Shown: in pieces, positions 8,460-18,700 of the stretch
How the letters are laid out: each line of letters begins with the position of its first letter
How positions within the stretch are numbered: the stretch's first letter is position 1
From: Pseudobacter sp051955275
GTDB taxonomy: Bacteria; Bacteroidota; Bacteroidia; Chitinophagales; Chitinophagaceae
DNA: 64,000 nucleotides
Direction of reading: 5' to 3'
NCBI RefSeq assembly: GCF_051955275.1
Contig: NZ_JBQCGW010000050.1
Coordinates: forward strand, 7,866-71,865
Program-made: the position numbers and the translations under genes
The notes under the pieces: model-generated
The model's database searches: none
Seen by the model: the letters and a program-made list of their open reading frames with translations, nothing else
What the model was told of the DNA's origin: nothing

Positions 8460-10547
8460 ATGTATTTCATCGCCTTCAAACATTTAGCAGCAGTCGTTAG
8501 CAGGGCAGTCGGAAAATTACCTGGGAGGCAAATGCAGTTGTTGTTTTGCCTGTTGATGGGGAGTAGCAGTCTGCCTGCCCAGGAATTTTCTTCTTCCGGC
8601 AGTTTTCAACTATCTGCGTATAAAGAGCTTCCGCTCGGAGCTGTAAAGCCGAAAGGGTGGTTGCTGCACCAGTTGCAGCTGATGCGCAATGGCAGCACAG
8701 GCCACCTGGACAGCATACATAAGAAGATCCGCGGCAATGGCTGGCTTGGCGGCAAAGGAGATGGCTGGGAAGCCACGCCCTACTGGCTGGATGGCGCAGT
8801 GCCACTGGCATGGTTACTCGAAGACGATAGCCTCAAGCAGCATACGATGAAATACATCAACTGGGTGCTGGACCATCAGCGCCCATCCGGTTATTTCGGT
8901 CCAATTACCAAACAGGAGCGGGAGACCGGCATCACCATCACTGCTGCGGATTGCAACAATGGAGAAGACTGGTGGCCCAAAATGGTGATGCTGAAAGTGC
9001 TGCAGCAATATTATTCCGCAACGGAAGACAAGCGTGTTCTTGCTTTCATGACAAAATATTTCCGGTACCAGTTGCAGACCCTGAAGGGTTGTCCCTTATC
9101 CAAATGGACTGAATGGGCCGAAGCGCGCGGAATGGACAATGCCCTGATGGTGCAATGGCTGTACAGTAAAACAAAACAACCCGAGCTCCTGAAACTGTCA
9201 GCACTGCTGCAACAGCAAACCATTCCCTGGAGCCGTTTCTTTGCGGGCCGCGACTGGGTGATCAATGCCGCCACTTACCAGAATGATGAGAAATGGATGA
9301 CCAGGCATGGTGTGAATGTGGGCATGGCATTGAAAGATCCTGCCGTGCAATACCAGCGCACCGGCGATAAACGTTACCTGCAGGCCCTGCATACAGGTTT
9401 CCGCGATCTGATGACATTACATGGATTGCCGTTTGGCTGCTTCTCGGCGGATGAAGACCTTCATGGCAACCTGCCTACACAGGGTACGGAGCTCTGTGCC
9501 ATCGTGGAAGCCATGTTCTCCCTTGAAACCATCATCGGCATTACTGGAGATACCAGGTATATGGATGCGCTGGAGCGCGCCACCTTCAATGGACTTCCTG
9601 CACAGACCACCGTTGATTACAATAACAAACAATACTTCCAGATCGCCAACCAGGTGCATATCAAACGTGGTGTATTCACTTTCTCTTTACCATTTGACCG
9701 GGAAATGAACAATGTGCTGGGCATGCGCAGCGGTTATACCTGCTGCCTGGAGAATATGCACCAGGGCTGGACCAAATTCACCACCCATCTCTGGTTTGGA
9801 ACACCCGATGATGGGATCGCGGCGCTTCATTACAGTCCTTCTGAAGTGACTGCGAAACTTGGGAGATCCAGAACGCCGGTCACCATTAAAGAATCAACCA
9901 GCTATCCGTTTGACAATTCAATTCAATTTGAGATCAGCACGGCTTCAGTTGCAAACTTTCCATTCAGTCTTCGCATTCCTGCCTGGTGTAAGGCAGCTGT
10001 AATCAGCATTAATGGTATAAAAGAACGTACAGAAAAGGGTGGACAGGTGGTCACGCTCTTGCGTACGTGGAAGAACGGTGACAGGATCACCCTTGAATTA
10101 CCAATGGAAGTGCAGATCTCGCAATGGGGTGCCAATTCGCGCACGGTTGAAAGAGGCCCGTTGGTGTATGCACTGAAATTGAAAGAAAACTGGAAACAGG
10201 AAACCGATGAATATCAGGGTGATTATTTCACCGTTCACACACCCGATGCCTGGAACTATGGCATTGTGGAATCCCAGTTGAAACAGTCGCCCGACTCCTG
10301 GAATATAAAAACGGTAAAACCTGTGCAGGATGATTTTGCCTGGGACCTGGCGCATGCACCCATAGAAATTTCCATTCAGGCAAAAAAGATCCCCGGCTGG
10401 ATCATTGCCCAGGATATCGCGTTGACGCCGGTCACGGCCCGTGACGGATTATTCATGGGAAGGGTAGACCCACAGGAAGAAACCATTACCCTGGTGCCGT
10501 ATGGCTGCACCAAACTGAGGATCGTGGCCTTTCCGGTGGTGAAATAG
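8460..10547 (+). CDS. GH127-type beta-L-arabinofuranosidase (DUF1680)
   Basis: Predicted exo-acting beta-L-arabinofuranosidase, a zinc- and cysteine-dependent retaining glycosidase family. The protein has an alpha/alpha toroid (about 70-470) with YWLDGAVPLAWLLEDD, and beta-sandwich domains at the C-terminus (FPFSLRIPAWCKAAVISINGI). Two motifs match the GH127 active site: an ELC triplet (codons at 9489-9497) corresponding to the zinc-binding Glu-x-Cys, and a Cys-Cys pair at 9741-9746 in YTCCLENMHQGW, the first being the expected nucleophile. The start is uncertain. The frame opens at 8409 inside the LacI gene. ATG 8460 gives a long basic leader; ATG 8532 gives MQLLFCLLMGSSSLPAQ with a purine-rich GGGAGG just upstream. 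It closes the PUL 1 gene run. GH146 or a sister family is an alternative. Confidence 0.82.
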   Translation: MYFIAFKHLAAVVSRAVGKLPGRQMQLLFCLLMGSSSLPAQEFSSSGSFQLSAYKELPLGAVKPKGWLLHQLQLMRNGSTGHLDSIHKKIRGNGWLGGKGDGWEATPYWLDGAVPLAWLLEDDSLKQHTMKYINWVLDHQRPSGYFGPITKQERETGITITAADCNNGEDWWPKMVMLKVLQQYYSATEDKRVLAFMTKYFRYQLQTLKGCPLSKWTEWAEARGMDNALMVQWLYSKTKQPELLKLSALLQQQTIPWSRFFAGRDWVINAATYQNDEKWMTRHGVNVGMALKDPAVQYQRTGDKRYLQALHTGFRDLMTLHGLPFGCFSADEDLHGNLPTQGTELCAIVEAMFSLETIIGITGDTRYMDALERATFNGLPAQTTVDYNNKQYFQIANQVHIKRGVFTFSLPFDREMNNVLGMRSGYTCCLENMHQGWTKFTTHLWFGTPDDGIAALHYSPSEVTAKLGRSRTPVTIKESTSYPFDNSIQFEISTASVANFPFSLRIPAWCKAAVISINGIKERTEKGGQVVTLLRTWKNGDRITLELPMEVQISQWGANSRTVERGPLVYALKLKENWKQETDEYQGDYFTVHTPDAWNYGIVESQLKQSPDSWNIKTVKPVQDDFAWDLAHAPIEISIQAKKIPGWIIAQDIALTPVTARDGLFMGRVDPQEETITLVPYGCTKLRIVAFPVVK

Positions 10548-10597
10548 GTGATTTCAACTGTTCATACCCCGATATTCCCCGTTGATGGAATAAATAT

Positions 10598-10626
10598 TTG
10601 CAACGTTGTTGAAATTTTTACTTTAG
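10598..10626 (+). promoter_or_regulatory. Candidate Bacteroidota promoter of the tricorn-like protease
   Basis: TTG at 10598-10600, an 18-bp spacer, then TACTTTAG at 10619-10626, one base from the TAnnTTTG -7 consensus. The spacer contains the small palindrome CAACGTTG. It lies about 20 bp before the ATG at 10648 in the 100-bp gap after PUL 1, so the protease is probably transcribed on its own. Confidence 0.5.
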
Positions 10627-10647
10627 CCGGGAGAAAATTCACACCCC

Positions 10648-13600
10648 ATGCGTTACATTCTATCTGTTTTACTCTCATTGAGTTTTTACACAGCTATCCA
10701 TGCCCAGGGCAATGCCCTCTGGCTGCGATATCCCAGTATTTCTCCCGACGGAAAATCAATTGTATTCGGTTACAAGGGCGACCTCTATCGTGTAGATGCC
10801 ACTGGTGGAACGGCCACGCCGCTCACCATCCACGAAGCACACGATATGATGCCCGTCTGGAGCCATGATGGAAAAACCATCGCTTTTGCCAGCGACCGCT
10901 ATGGAAATTTCGATGTATTTGTAATGCCTGCCACAGGCGGTACGCCGGTACGTCTCACTGTCAACAGCGCCAATGATTATCCCTACGATTTCAGCAGGGA
11001 TAACAGCCAGGTACTGTTTGGCAGCGGCAAGAATGCACCTGCCACCAGTGTAAGGTTCCCTTCACCACGTTTGTTCCGTAACCTGTACCAGGTGCCAGTC
11101 AAAGGCGGAAGGCCATTGCTGGTGAGCGCTGCGGGTATGGATATGGCAAAATATAATAATGATGGTACACAGATCATTTTTGAAGACCGCAAAGGATATG
11201 AAGATCCCTGGCGCAAACACCATACTTCTTCTGTAACCCGCGATATCTGGGTGTATTCCATCAAACCCAATACTTACCGTAAAATTTCCACTTATAGTGG
11301 AGAAGACCGCGAACCGCTTTTCGCCGATAATAACAATGCATATTACCTGAGCGAAAAGGGCGGCATCTCTCAGAATCTCTTCAAAGCATCCCTTACCGAT
11401 CCGGCTAAAATGGAACAACTGACCAGCTTCAAGGATCATCCCGTCCGTCATCTGTCGAAGTCCGCTGATAATACGCTCTGTTTCACTTATAACGGGGATA
11501 TCTATACGCTGAAGGAAGGGGGCCGCCCGCAAAAAGTGACCGTAAATATCTTCAACGATGGCCGTGCCGCAGTTGAAAAGATCCTGCCGGTGAACGGCAA
11601 CGTCACTGAGTTTGCGCTGAGCCCCGATGGTAAGGAGATTGCCTTTGTTACCAGGGGTGAGATCTTTGTGACCAGTGTGGAAGGTAACCAGACCAAACGT
11701 ATCACCAATACGCCTGAACAGGAGCGTATGGTGGACTGGGCCCCTGATGGTAAAACCCTGATCTATGCCGCAGAGCGCAACGATAACTGGGATATTTACA
11801 CCTGTAAAATTGAAAGAAAGGAAGAGCCTTATTTCTTTGCTTCAACAGTATTGAAAGAAGAGCCGCTCCTGGCAACCGCAGCAGAAGAATTCCTGCCCAA
11901 ATTCTCTCCCGATGGAAAAGAAGTGGCTTACTGGGAGAACAGGAATGTGCTGCGTGTGTACAATCTCGCAACTAAGAAATCACGCACCCTGATTCCCCAG
12001 GGAAGGAACTACAGTTATGCCGATGGTGATATCGATTTCAACTGGAGCCCTGATAGCAAATATCTCCTCGCTTCTGACCAGTACTTTGGTTTCGGTGGCG
12101 GTAATGCTGCCCTGATAAAAGCGGATGGTACAGGTACCATCCTGCATCCTGTGAAGAGTGGATTCGGTGAAACCCGCCCTAAATGGGCGCTGGGTGGCAA
12201 AGCCATTACCTGGGCCAACTTCAAAGAGGGCCGCAAATCACTGGCCTTCCAGGGATCGCGTGAAATGGATATCTATGCCATGTTCTTCGACCAGGAAGCA
12301 TTCGACCGTTACCAGCTGAGCAAAGAAGATTTCGATCTGCTGAAAGAAAAAGAAGACAAGCTCACGAAGAGTAAACCGGCTGCTGATTCTGCTGTTAAAA
12401 AAGCAGGTGAGAAACGTGATTCCGCCATCCGCTCCTGGAGCCCGGACCTCAGCGATCTCGACAGCCGCATGCAAAGGCTTACGCTCAACAGCGCCAGTAT
12501 CAGCGACTATGTGCTCAGTCCTGATGGCAGCAAAGTATATTACCTCGCCGCACTGGAGCGTGGCTTTGATCTTTGGGTTGCTGAACCCCGTACCAATCAG
12601 ACACGCATGCTTGCCAAACTGGGCAGCACCGGTGGCAGCATCAAAATGAGCAAGGATGGCAAAAGCCTTTTTGTGTCAAACAGGGGTGGACTGATGAAAG
12701 TGGATGAGATGGGCAAGGTAACACCCGTGACCATCAACGGAGAGATGATCGTGAACAATGCCGGCGAACGCGAATACATTTTCAACCACGCCTGGCGCCA
12801 GGTGAAAGCCAAGTTCTATGATCCCAAACTACATGGTATCAACTGGGAGCAATACAAAAAAGACTACGCGAAATTCCTGCCGCATATTTCAAATAACTAC
12901 GATTTCCAGGAACTGCTGAGTGAATTGCTGGGTGAACTGAACGGATCGCATACTGGTGGACGTTACAGACCTGTGAACGCCAACCCTGATAATACATCAA
13001 GCATCGGGATACTGGCTGATGAAACTTTCACCGGCAATGGTGTGAAGATCGGTGAAGTGATCAAAGGCGGTCCCCTGCATAAAGCCAGCAGCAAGGCCCG
13101 CGCAGGCCATATCATTGAAAAGATCGATGGTACGCTGATCTCTCCGGCAACTGACTGGGATGCGCTGATGAACAGGAGAACAGGACAGGATGTATTACTC
13201 AGCCTGCTTGACCCCACAACAAACACGCGCTGGGAGCAAACAGTAAAACCCATCTCCGGTGATGAAGAAGCCGGCCTGCTCTATAAACGCTGGGTGAAGA
13301 AAATGAGTGACCTGGTTGACAGTTTGAGTGGTGGTAAACTCGGTTATGTACATGTACAGGGTATGAACGATGGCAGCTACAGGACCGTAGTGGATGAAGT
13401 GATGGGCAAACACCGCGAAAAGCAGGGACTGGTGGTTGACACCCGTTTCAATGGCGGGGGCTGGCTGCACAATGATCTCAATACTTTCCTGAGTGGCAAA
13501 GCCTATTTCAATTTCGCGCCACAGAGCAACAGGCTGCCTGTTCCTGATCCGCTGGATCGCTGGACCAAGCCCAGCATCGTGCTCATGAGTGAAGGGAACT

Positions 13601-13884
13601 ACAGTGATGCACATCTCTTCCCGTATGCCTATAAGAACAATGGCATCGGTAAACTGGTGGGCATGCCTGTGCCGGGCACCGGAACTGCCGTATGGTGGGA
13701 AACACAGATCGATCCTACGATCGTATTCGGTATCCCCATGATCGCTGTGATAGGGAAGGAAGACCGTCCGGTGGAGAACCTGCAACTGGAGCCGGATGTA
13801 TTGGTTCCGTTGAGTTATGAATTATTCCTCGCAGGTAAAGATCCGCAGCTGGAAGCAGCGGTGAAAGAATTACTGAAGAAGTAA
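10648..13884 (+). CDS. Tricorn-like S41 protease with WD40-type propellers and PDZ domain
   Basis: A 1078-residue exported serine peptidase (signal MRYILSVLLSLSFYTAIHAQ). Two beta-propeller regions occupy about 25-400 and 400-670, with PD40-type repeats such as SPDGKSIVFGYKGDLYRVD and WSHDGKTIAFASDRYGNFD. A helical C1 domain follows (NHAWRQVKAKFYDPKLHGINW), then a PDZ domain (GVKIGEVIKGGPLHKASSKA) and the tail-specific protease domain. Predicted catalytic residues are His768 in ELNGSHTGG and Ser986 in EGNYSDAHLF, at the positions used by archaeal tricorn. The family cleaves oligopeptides. It probably acts in the periplasm here, given the signal peptide. It is flanked by PUL 1 upstream and a convergent cutC downstream, and is likely monocistronic. 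Confidence 0.93.
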   Translation: MRYILSVLLSLSFYTAIHAQGNALWLRYPSISPDGKSIVFGYKGDLYRVDATGGTATPLTIHEAHDMMPVWSHDGKTIAFASDRYGNFDVFVMPATGGTPVRLTVNSANDYPYDFSRDNSQVLFGSGKNAPATSVRFPSPRLFRNLYQVPVKGGRPLLVSAAGMDMAKYNNDGTQIIFEDRKGYEDPWRKHHTSSVTRDIWVYSIKPNTYRKISTYSGEDREPLFADNNNAYYLSEKGGISQNLFKASLTDPAKMEQLTSFKDHPVRHLSKSADNTLCFTYNGDIYTLKEGGRPQKVTVNIFNDGRAAVEKILPVNGNVTEFALSPDGKEIAFVTRGEIFVTSVEGNQTKRITNTPEQERMVDWAPDGKTLIYAAERNDNWDIYTCKIERKEEPYFFASTVLKEEPLLATAAEEFLPKFSPDGKEVAYWENRNVLRVYNLATKKSRTLIPQGRNYSYADGDIDFNWSPDSKYLLASDQYFGFGGGNAALIKADGTGTILHPVKSGFGETRPKWALGGKAITWANFKEGRKSLAFQGSREMDIYAMFFDQEAFDRYQLSKEDFDLLKEKEDKLTKSKPAADSAVKKAGEKRDSAIRSWSPDLSDLDSRMQRLTLNSASISDYVLSPDGSKVYYLAALERGFDLWVAEPRTNQTRMLAKLGSTGGSIKMSKDGKSLFVSNRGGLMKVDEMGKVTPVTINGEMIVNNAGEREYIFNHAWRQVKAKFYDPKLHGINWEQYKKDYAKFLPHISNNYDFQELLSELLGELNGSHTGGRYRPVNANPDNTSSIGILADETFTGNGVKIGEVIKGGPLHKASSKARAGHIIEKIDGTLISPATDWDALMNRRTGQDVLLSLLDPTTNTRWEQTVKPISGDEEAGLLYKRWVKKMSDLVDSLSGGKLGYVHVQGMNDGSYRTVVDEVMGKHREKQGLVVDTRFNGGGWLHNDLNTFLSGKAYFNFAPQSNRLPVPDPLDRWTKPSIVLMSEGNYSDAHLFPYAYKNNGIGKLVGMPVPGTGTAVWWETQIDPTIVFGIPMIAVIGKEDRPVENLQLEPDVLVPLSYELFLAGKDPQLEAAVKELLKK

Positions 13885-13902
13885 AGTGTACAATAATAAT
13901 CT

Positions 13903-13959
13903 CGCTGTGGCCAGTCACCCGCGCCCCCGCGAGCGACTGGCCACACACTGAGTAATTTA
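13903..13959 (+). repeat. REP/MITE-like palindromic repeat, copy 1 (short form)
   Basis: Inverted repeat with an 11-bp perfect outer stem (TGTGGCCAGTC at 13906-13916 with its complement at 13935-13945), a GC-rich centre and the tail ACACTGAGTAATTTA ending at the cutC stop. It shares the GAGCGACTGGC core and the CTGAGTAATTT tail with copies at 32163, 46958 and 55509. It sits between convergent genes and may also act as a bidirectional transcription barrier, but no T-tract is present. Confidence 0.75.
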
Positions 13960-14682
13960 TTACGCCATAGCCGCTAAGATCCCTCTCAGCTCTTCCTCAT
14001 CCGGCAGATATACATTGCCGAAATCCGTTACCAGCGGGTTGCTGAAGCTCATCGGGTTCACTGTTGCCTTTCTCACCGAGCCATGATATTCCTTCGCTCC
14101 GGATTCTTCCATCAGCTTTTTGATATTGGAGGCGCGGATACCTGCACCTGGCATGATGATGATCCTGTCCCCAGCCTGCTTCACCAGTTTGCCGAGCAGC
14201 TCGCCGGCTTCGGGCGCGCCGCTTAACTGTCCGGATGTAAGTATGCGCTCACAGCCTGCCGCGATGATATCCTCCAGTGCCTGGAAGGGATCGGGAGTAG
14301 CATCAAATGCGCGATTACAGGTAACGCCCATGGGACCGGCCAGCTCCACGAATTCCTTCAGCCTCTCTATATCAATTTCACCATTGATCTTTTGCACGCC
14401 AATGGAAATCCCATCGCAGCCCAGTTCCCTGCAGACAGCAATATCCTGTTTGAGGATCTCGATTTCATCTTCATCGTAATAATAATTTCCGCAGCGAGGG
14501 CGGAGGATAGGATAGAGCTTGATGGAGATGCGCTCGCGCGTACGTTTGATGGTACCGTAACTGGGCGTGGTACCGCCTTCCACGGGATTGTCGCAGAGCT
14601 CAACGCGGTAAGCGCCCGCTTTTTCAGCGATCATGCAGGATTGTAGATTGAAAGCGCAGACTTCGAGAATTGCTTTGGGCAT
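13960..14682 (-). CDS. cutC: CutC family protein
   Basis: A 240-residue cytoplasmic TIM-barrel protein of the CutC family: LEVCAFNLQSCMIAEKAGAYRVELCDNPVEGGTTPSYGTIK at the start, then PRCGNYYYDEDEIEILKQDI, VTCNRAFDATPDPFQALEDII, and RILTSGQLSGAPEAGELL. The name comes from copper homeostasis in E. coli, but the copper role has been questioned and the biochemical activity is not settled. In Bacteroidota cutC is often next to a glycosylasparaginase and glycan genes, as here: the asparaginase lies 15 bp upstream on the same strand. That suggests a role in glycan or amino-sugar metabolism, which is inference. Length is normal for the family. Confidence 0.93.
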   Translation of the reverse strand: MPKAILEVCAFNLQSCMIAEKAGAYRVELCDNPVEGGTTPSYGTIKRTRERISIKLYPILRPRCGNYYYDEDEIEILKQDIAVCRELGCDGISIGVQKINGEIDIERLKEFVELAGPMGVTCNRAFDATPDPFQALEDIIAAGCERILTSGQLSGAPEAGELLGKLVKQAGDRIIIMPGAGIRASNIKKLMEESGAKEYHGSVRKATVNPMSFSNPLVTDFGNVYLPDEEELRGILAAMA

Positions 14683-14697
14683 AATATGTTTGGTTGA

Positions 14698-15726
14698 TTA
14701 GTAAATATTCTTTGCAGTATGAAACTGGTCTTCGGCATTCGACCTCACGTGGAAAGTGAAACCTGTCTGTAATGCATATGCGCCGTATTCCCCGTTCCTG
14801 TTCATGGCCAGGAATCCCACCTGGATATCCTTCGCTTTGGCCGGGTTCCTGCTGATGATGCGCTCTACTGCTTCCTTGCAGGCAATTTCCGGGCTGCGGC
14901 CCTGGCGCATCAGCTCAACAATGAGGTGGGAACCAACAATGCGTATCACCTCTTCTCCCACACCGGTAGCGGTAGCGCCGCCAACCTCCGGGTCTACGTA
15001 TAAACCAGCGCCAATGATGGGAGAGTCGCCTACACGTCCCTGCATTTTAAAGCTCAGTCCGCTGGTGGTGCAGGCGCCGCTGAGCCTGCCTTGCTGGTCG
15101 AGGGCAAGCATGCCGATGGTATCATGGTTCTCTTTGCCGCCGGGCATGGGATCATTGGTCTTATCGTAAAGCTGGTTTTCAATATTCTTAACGGGTGAAT
15201 AATTGCTTTTCTTCAGCCACTCCTTCCAGTAGTTTTCGCTCCACTCCGTAAGCAGGTTTTCCTTTTTGAAACCATGGGCCAGCGCAAAGCGGAGAGCGCC
15301 TTCTCCCGTAAGAATGATATGCGGCGTTTTCTCCATAATAAGCCTGGCTACAGAAATGGGATGCTTGATATATTCCAGGCACATCACGGAACCGCAATTG
15401 TATTTGTCGTCCATGATACAGGCGTCCAGCGTAACCCGGCCATCACGGTCCGGTATGCCGCCATAACCGACACTGCGCACCAGCGGGTCCCCTTCCGGAA
15501 CTTTCACGCCGGTTTCAACCGCATCCAGTGCATGGCCATTATTGCTCAGGACCGTCCAGGCAGCTGCATTGGCCGCTTTGGCAAAGTTCCAGGTGGAGAT
15601 TACAATGGGTTTTGTGCCGCCGGTAACGGCCGGTGCCGGATTGGCCGCCTGCAACAGCTTGCCGGTGGCCAGCATCCCTGCGGAACTGAGCACTCCCTGT
15701 TGCAGGAATTTTCTACGGGTAGACAT
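14698..15726 (-). CDS. N(4)-(beta-N-acetylglucosaminyl)-L-asparaginase (glycosylasparaginase)
   Basis: Ntn-hydrolase that cleaves the GlcNAc-asparagine bond of N-glycopeptides. The 342-residue precursor has a twin-arginine-type signal (STRRKFLQQGVLSSAGMLATGKLLQA), so it is exported folded. Autoproteolysis is expected before Thr203 in GKENHDTIGMLALD, which would become the N-terminal nucleophile of the beta chain; this matches the HDTIGM motif of the flavobacterial enzyme. Other conserved blocks are ISTWNFAKAANAAAW near the alpha N-terminus and GRVGDSPIIGAGLYVDPEVGGATATGVGEE in the beta chain. It sits 15 bp before cutC and 26 bp after the HTCS gene, all on the same strand, so a three-gene transcript is possible. 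Confidence 0.95.
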   Translation of the reverse strand: MSTRRKFLQQGVLSSAGMLATGKLLQAANPAPAVTGGTKPIVISTWNFAKAANAAAWTVLSNNGHALDAVETGVKVPEGDPLVRSVGYGGIPDRDGRVTLDACIMDDKYNCGSVMCLEYIKHPISVARLIMEKTPHIILTGEGALRFALAHGFKKENLLTEWSENYWKEWLKKSNYSPVKNIENQLYDKTNDPMPGGKENHDTIGMLALDQQGRLSGACTTSGLSFKMQGRVGDSPIIGAGLYVDPEVGGATATGVGEEVIRIVGSHLIVELMRQGRSPEIACKEAVERIISRNPAKAKDIQVGFLAMNRNGEYGAYALQTGFTFHVRSNAEDQFHTAKNIY

Positions 15727-15752
15727 TAGCGTTAGTTTATGTTAGTACAATC

Positions 15753-18700
15753 TTATAATTGTGTGTCTTCTTTTTGGCCCTGTGCATACTCACTGGGTGT
15801 TTTGCCGAACTGCTTCTTGAATTCCTGGCTGAAATATTTCCGGTCGTTATATCCCACGGCAAACGCCACTTCATAGACGGTCATTTGTTTTTCCTGTAAG
15901 AGCTGTGCCGCTTTTTTCAGTCGCAGCGATTTTACGAAATCATTCACTGACATCTTGCTCACCGCCTTGATCTTCTTGTACAGGATGGGTGCGCTCATAG
16001 CCACTTTCCGGCTGAGCATGTCCACCCCGAAATCAGGATGATCCATATTCTCTTCCACAATCTGGATCACACGTTGCAGGAACTCCTGTTCCACCGGGTT
16101 GAGCACACTGATCTTTTCTTCTTCCACTACCGGGGCAGCTGAATGCGTGCTCACCTGCTGCAGGAATAATTGTCTCAGCCTTTCCCTGGCTGCCAGCAGG
16201 TTCCGGACATTAAGTTCTAGGATCCGGTTGCTGAATGGCTTGGTGAGATACATGTCTGCGCCCGTTTCCAGCCCCGTCACCTGGTCTGTTTGTGTACTTT
16301 TGGCTGTCAGCAGGATCACAGGGATATGGCTGGTTCGTTCATCTGTTTTGAGGCGGTGGCAGAATTCAATACCATCCATCTTCGGCATCATCACATCACT
16401 GATGATGAGGTCTGGCAATTGAGTGGTAGCGATATCAAGTCCATCTTCCCCGTTGCCTGCTTCCCATACATAATAGTGAGGCGAAAAAGTTTCCCTGATC
16501 ATATTCCGGAGCTCCGGATTGTCTTCCACAATAAGGATACCTGCCTTGCCGGATGGCTGATGCAACAGTTGCTCTGTTTTATTGGCGGGTTGTTTCGCCG
16601 CTTCTTCATCCGGATGCAATACCCTTGCATCTTTGAGCAATTCCTGGCTGAAATGCTTATTGCCTTTAAGCAGGGTAACGATGAAACTGGTGCGGTTGCT
16701 GCCCGTGGCGGCATCGGTATCGCTCTCGGCCACTATTGACCCTTTATGCAGTTGAACGATATTCCTGGACAAGGCCAGGCCAATACCGTAGCCGGTGTTC
16801 TGCAGTCCATGATCGTCCACCTGGAAAAAGTTGGTGAATACTTTATCCAGGTATTCAGGAGCAATGCCTCTGCCATCATCCGTAATGGAAATGATCACTT
16901 CTTTGTTGTTCTCTTTTATCTCTACCCAAATATGTCCGTTTTCCGGTGTGAACTTGATGGCATTGGTCATGAGATTGAAGAATACTTTTTCCAGTTGCTC
17001 CGCATCGAACCAAAGCGGGATTGAATCTCCATCGAAGAGGAGAGAGGTGGAAATTTTCTTCTGTATGCAGATGTCACGGAAGCTGTTGTACACTTCTTCC
17101 AGGAAAGGGATCAGTTCCTGTTCCTGAACGATCAGTCGTAGATTTCCTGTTTCCGCTTTACGGAAATCCATTAATTCACTCACCAGTTTCAATAACCTGT
17201 TTCCATTCTGCCTTACTGAGTTGAGCTGCTGCCGGAAGAAACTGCTGGTATCATCCGAGTCCAGCATCCTTTCCACCGGCGCCATGATGAGCGTCAGGTG
17301 TGTTCTGATCTCATGAGAGATATTGGTAAAGAAATTGAGTTTTACCTGGTGTAATTCTTCTTCTTTTTTCAGCAGAGCGCCGAGCAGGAAGTAACGAAGC
17401 ACTAAGAATACCACACCGCCAACAGCCAGGATATACAGGCAATAAGCCCACCAGGTAAGCCAGAACGGAGGCAGTACCGTTACTTTGAAACTGATAGGAT
17501 CGCTCCATACACCATCGTTGTTGGCTCCCTTCACCAGGAAATTATAATTGCCCGGAGGCAGATTGGTGTAACCCGCGCTGGCCGTATTGGTATAGAGCCA
17601 GTCCTTATCATATCCTTCCAGCTTGTATGCATAACTGTTCTTATTACTCTTGATGAAATTGAGTAAAGCAAATTCAAGCGTGAGTACATCCTGGTTATGC
17701 CTGAGCGTGATGTCTGCTGTGCCGGTGATATTCTCTTTCAGGATGCCGGTAGCATCACCAGGTTCTACAACTGTATTCAACAGCCTGATACCTGTGATCA
17801 CAATCCTGCCTGCTTTCTGGTTGCTTTGTATCTTCTCCGGGAAGAAATGCGTGATGCCATTGAAACCGCCAAAGAAAAATTCTCCATGGCTGTCGCGGTA
17901 ATAAGAATTATTGTTGAAGGCATTGCCTGCAATACCATCACTCACGGTGAAGATCTGCAGGAGATCCTGACGGGGATTGAATTTGAGCAGACCTTTATCG
18001 CTGCTGAGCCAGAGGTTCTGCTGGTTGTCTTCCAGGATGCCGAGGATATTCCGGTTACCGATCTTTTCGGGTTGATTGTAGTAAGTGAGTTTACCCGTTT
18101 GTTCATCATAACTGGCCAGGCCTCCCTGTTGGATCCCCACCCAGATCTGTGATTGCCTGTTCTGCTGAATGCAATTCACGAGGTCTGAAGAAACCTTGCG
18201 GAACTGTTCTCCTTCCAGCAGGTACAATCCATCGGTGGTAGCCACCCAGAGCCGGTGTTTGTCATCTTCAAAAAATGCATTCGCAGTGGCCTTGAAAGGG
18301 GCCTGTGCAGTTATGGCATTGTTGACGGGTTCCAGTCCCTGCGGCACTTTATTGAAGAGCTTGATGCCGAAAGTGGTGCCTACCCAGAATCTTCCTTTAC
18401 TATCTTCATAGATACCTACCACTTCCTGGTTGAGCAGCACCGCATCATTCTGGTCAAATAGAAATTTCCTGAATTCATTTTTCTCAGGATCAAAAAGGTT
18501 AAGGCCGCCCCCGTGGGTACCTGCCCAGATCTTGCCCTGCCAGTCGCGGTACACTACTTTCACCAGGTTGCTCCCCAGAGAGCGGGCATCGCCGGGATTG
18601 TGCTTGAAATTCCTGATCCTGCCATTGGTCCTGTCGTAGTAATTGAGGCCACCACCTTCCGTTCCGATCCAGAGATTTTTCTTTTCATCCTCCACGATGC

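Noticed and set aside
13903..13959. Calling the palindrome after the tricorn-like gene a simple intrinsic terminator
   Set aside because: There is no T-tract on either strand and the same element recurs at three other unrelated places, so a repeat family is the better description.
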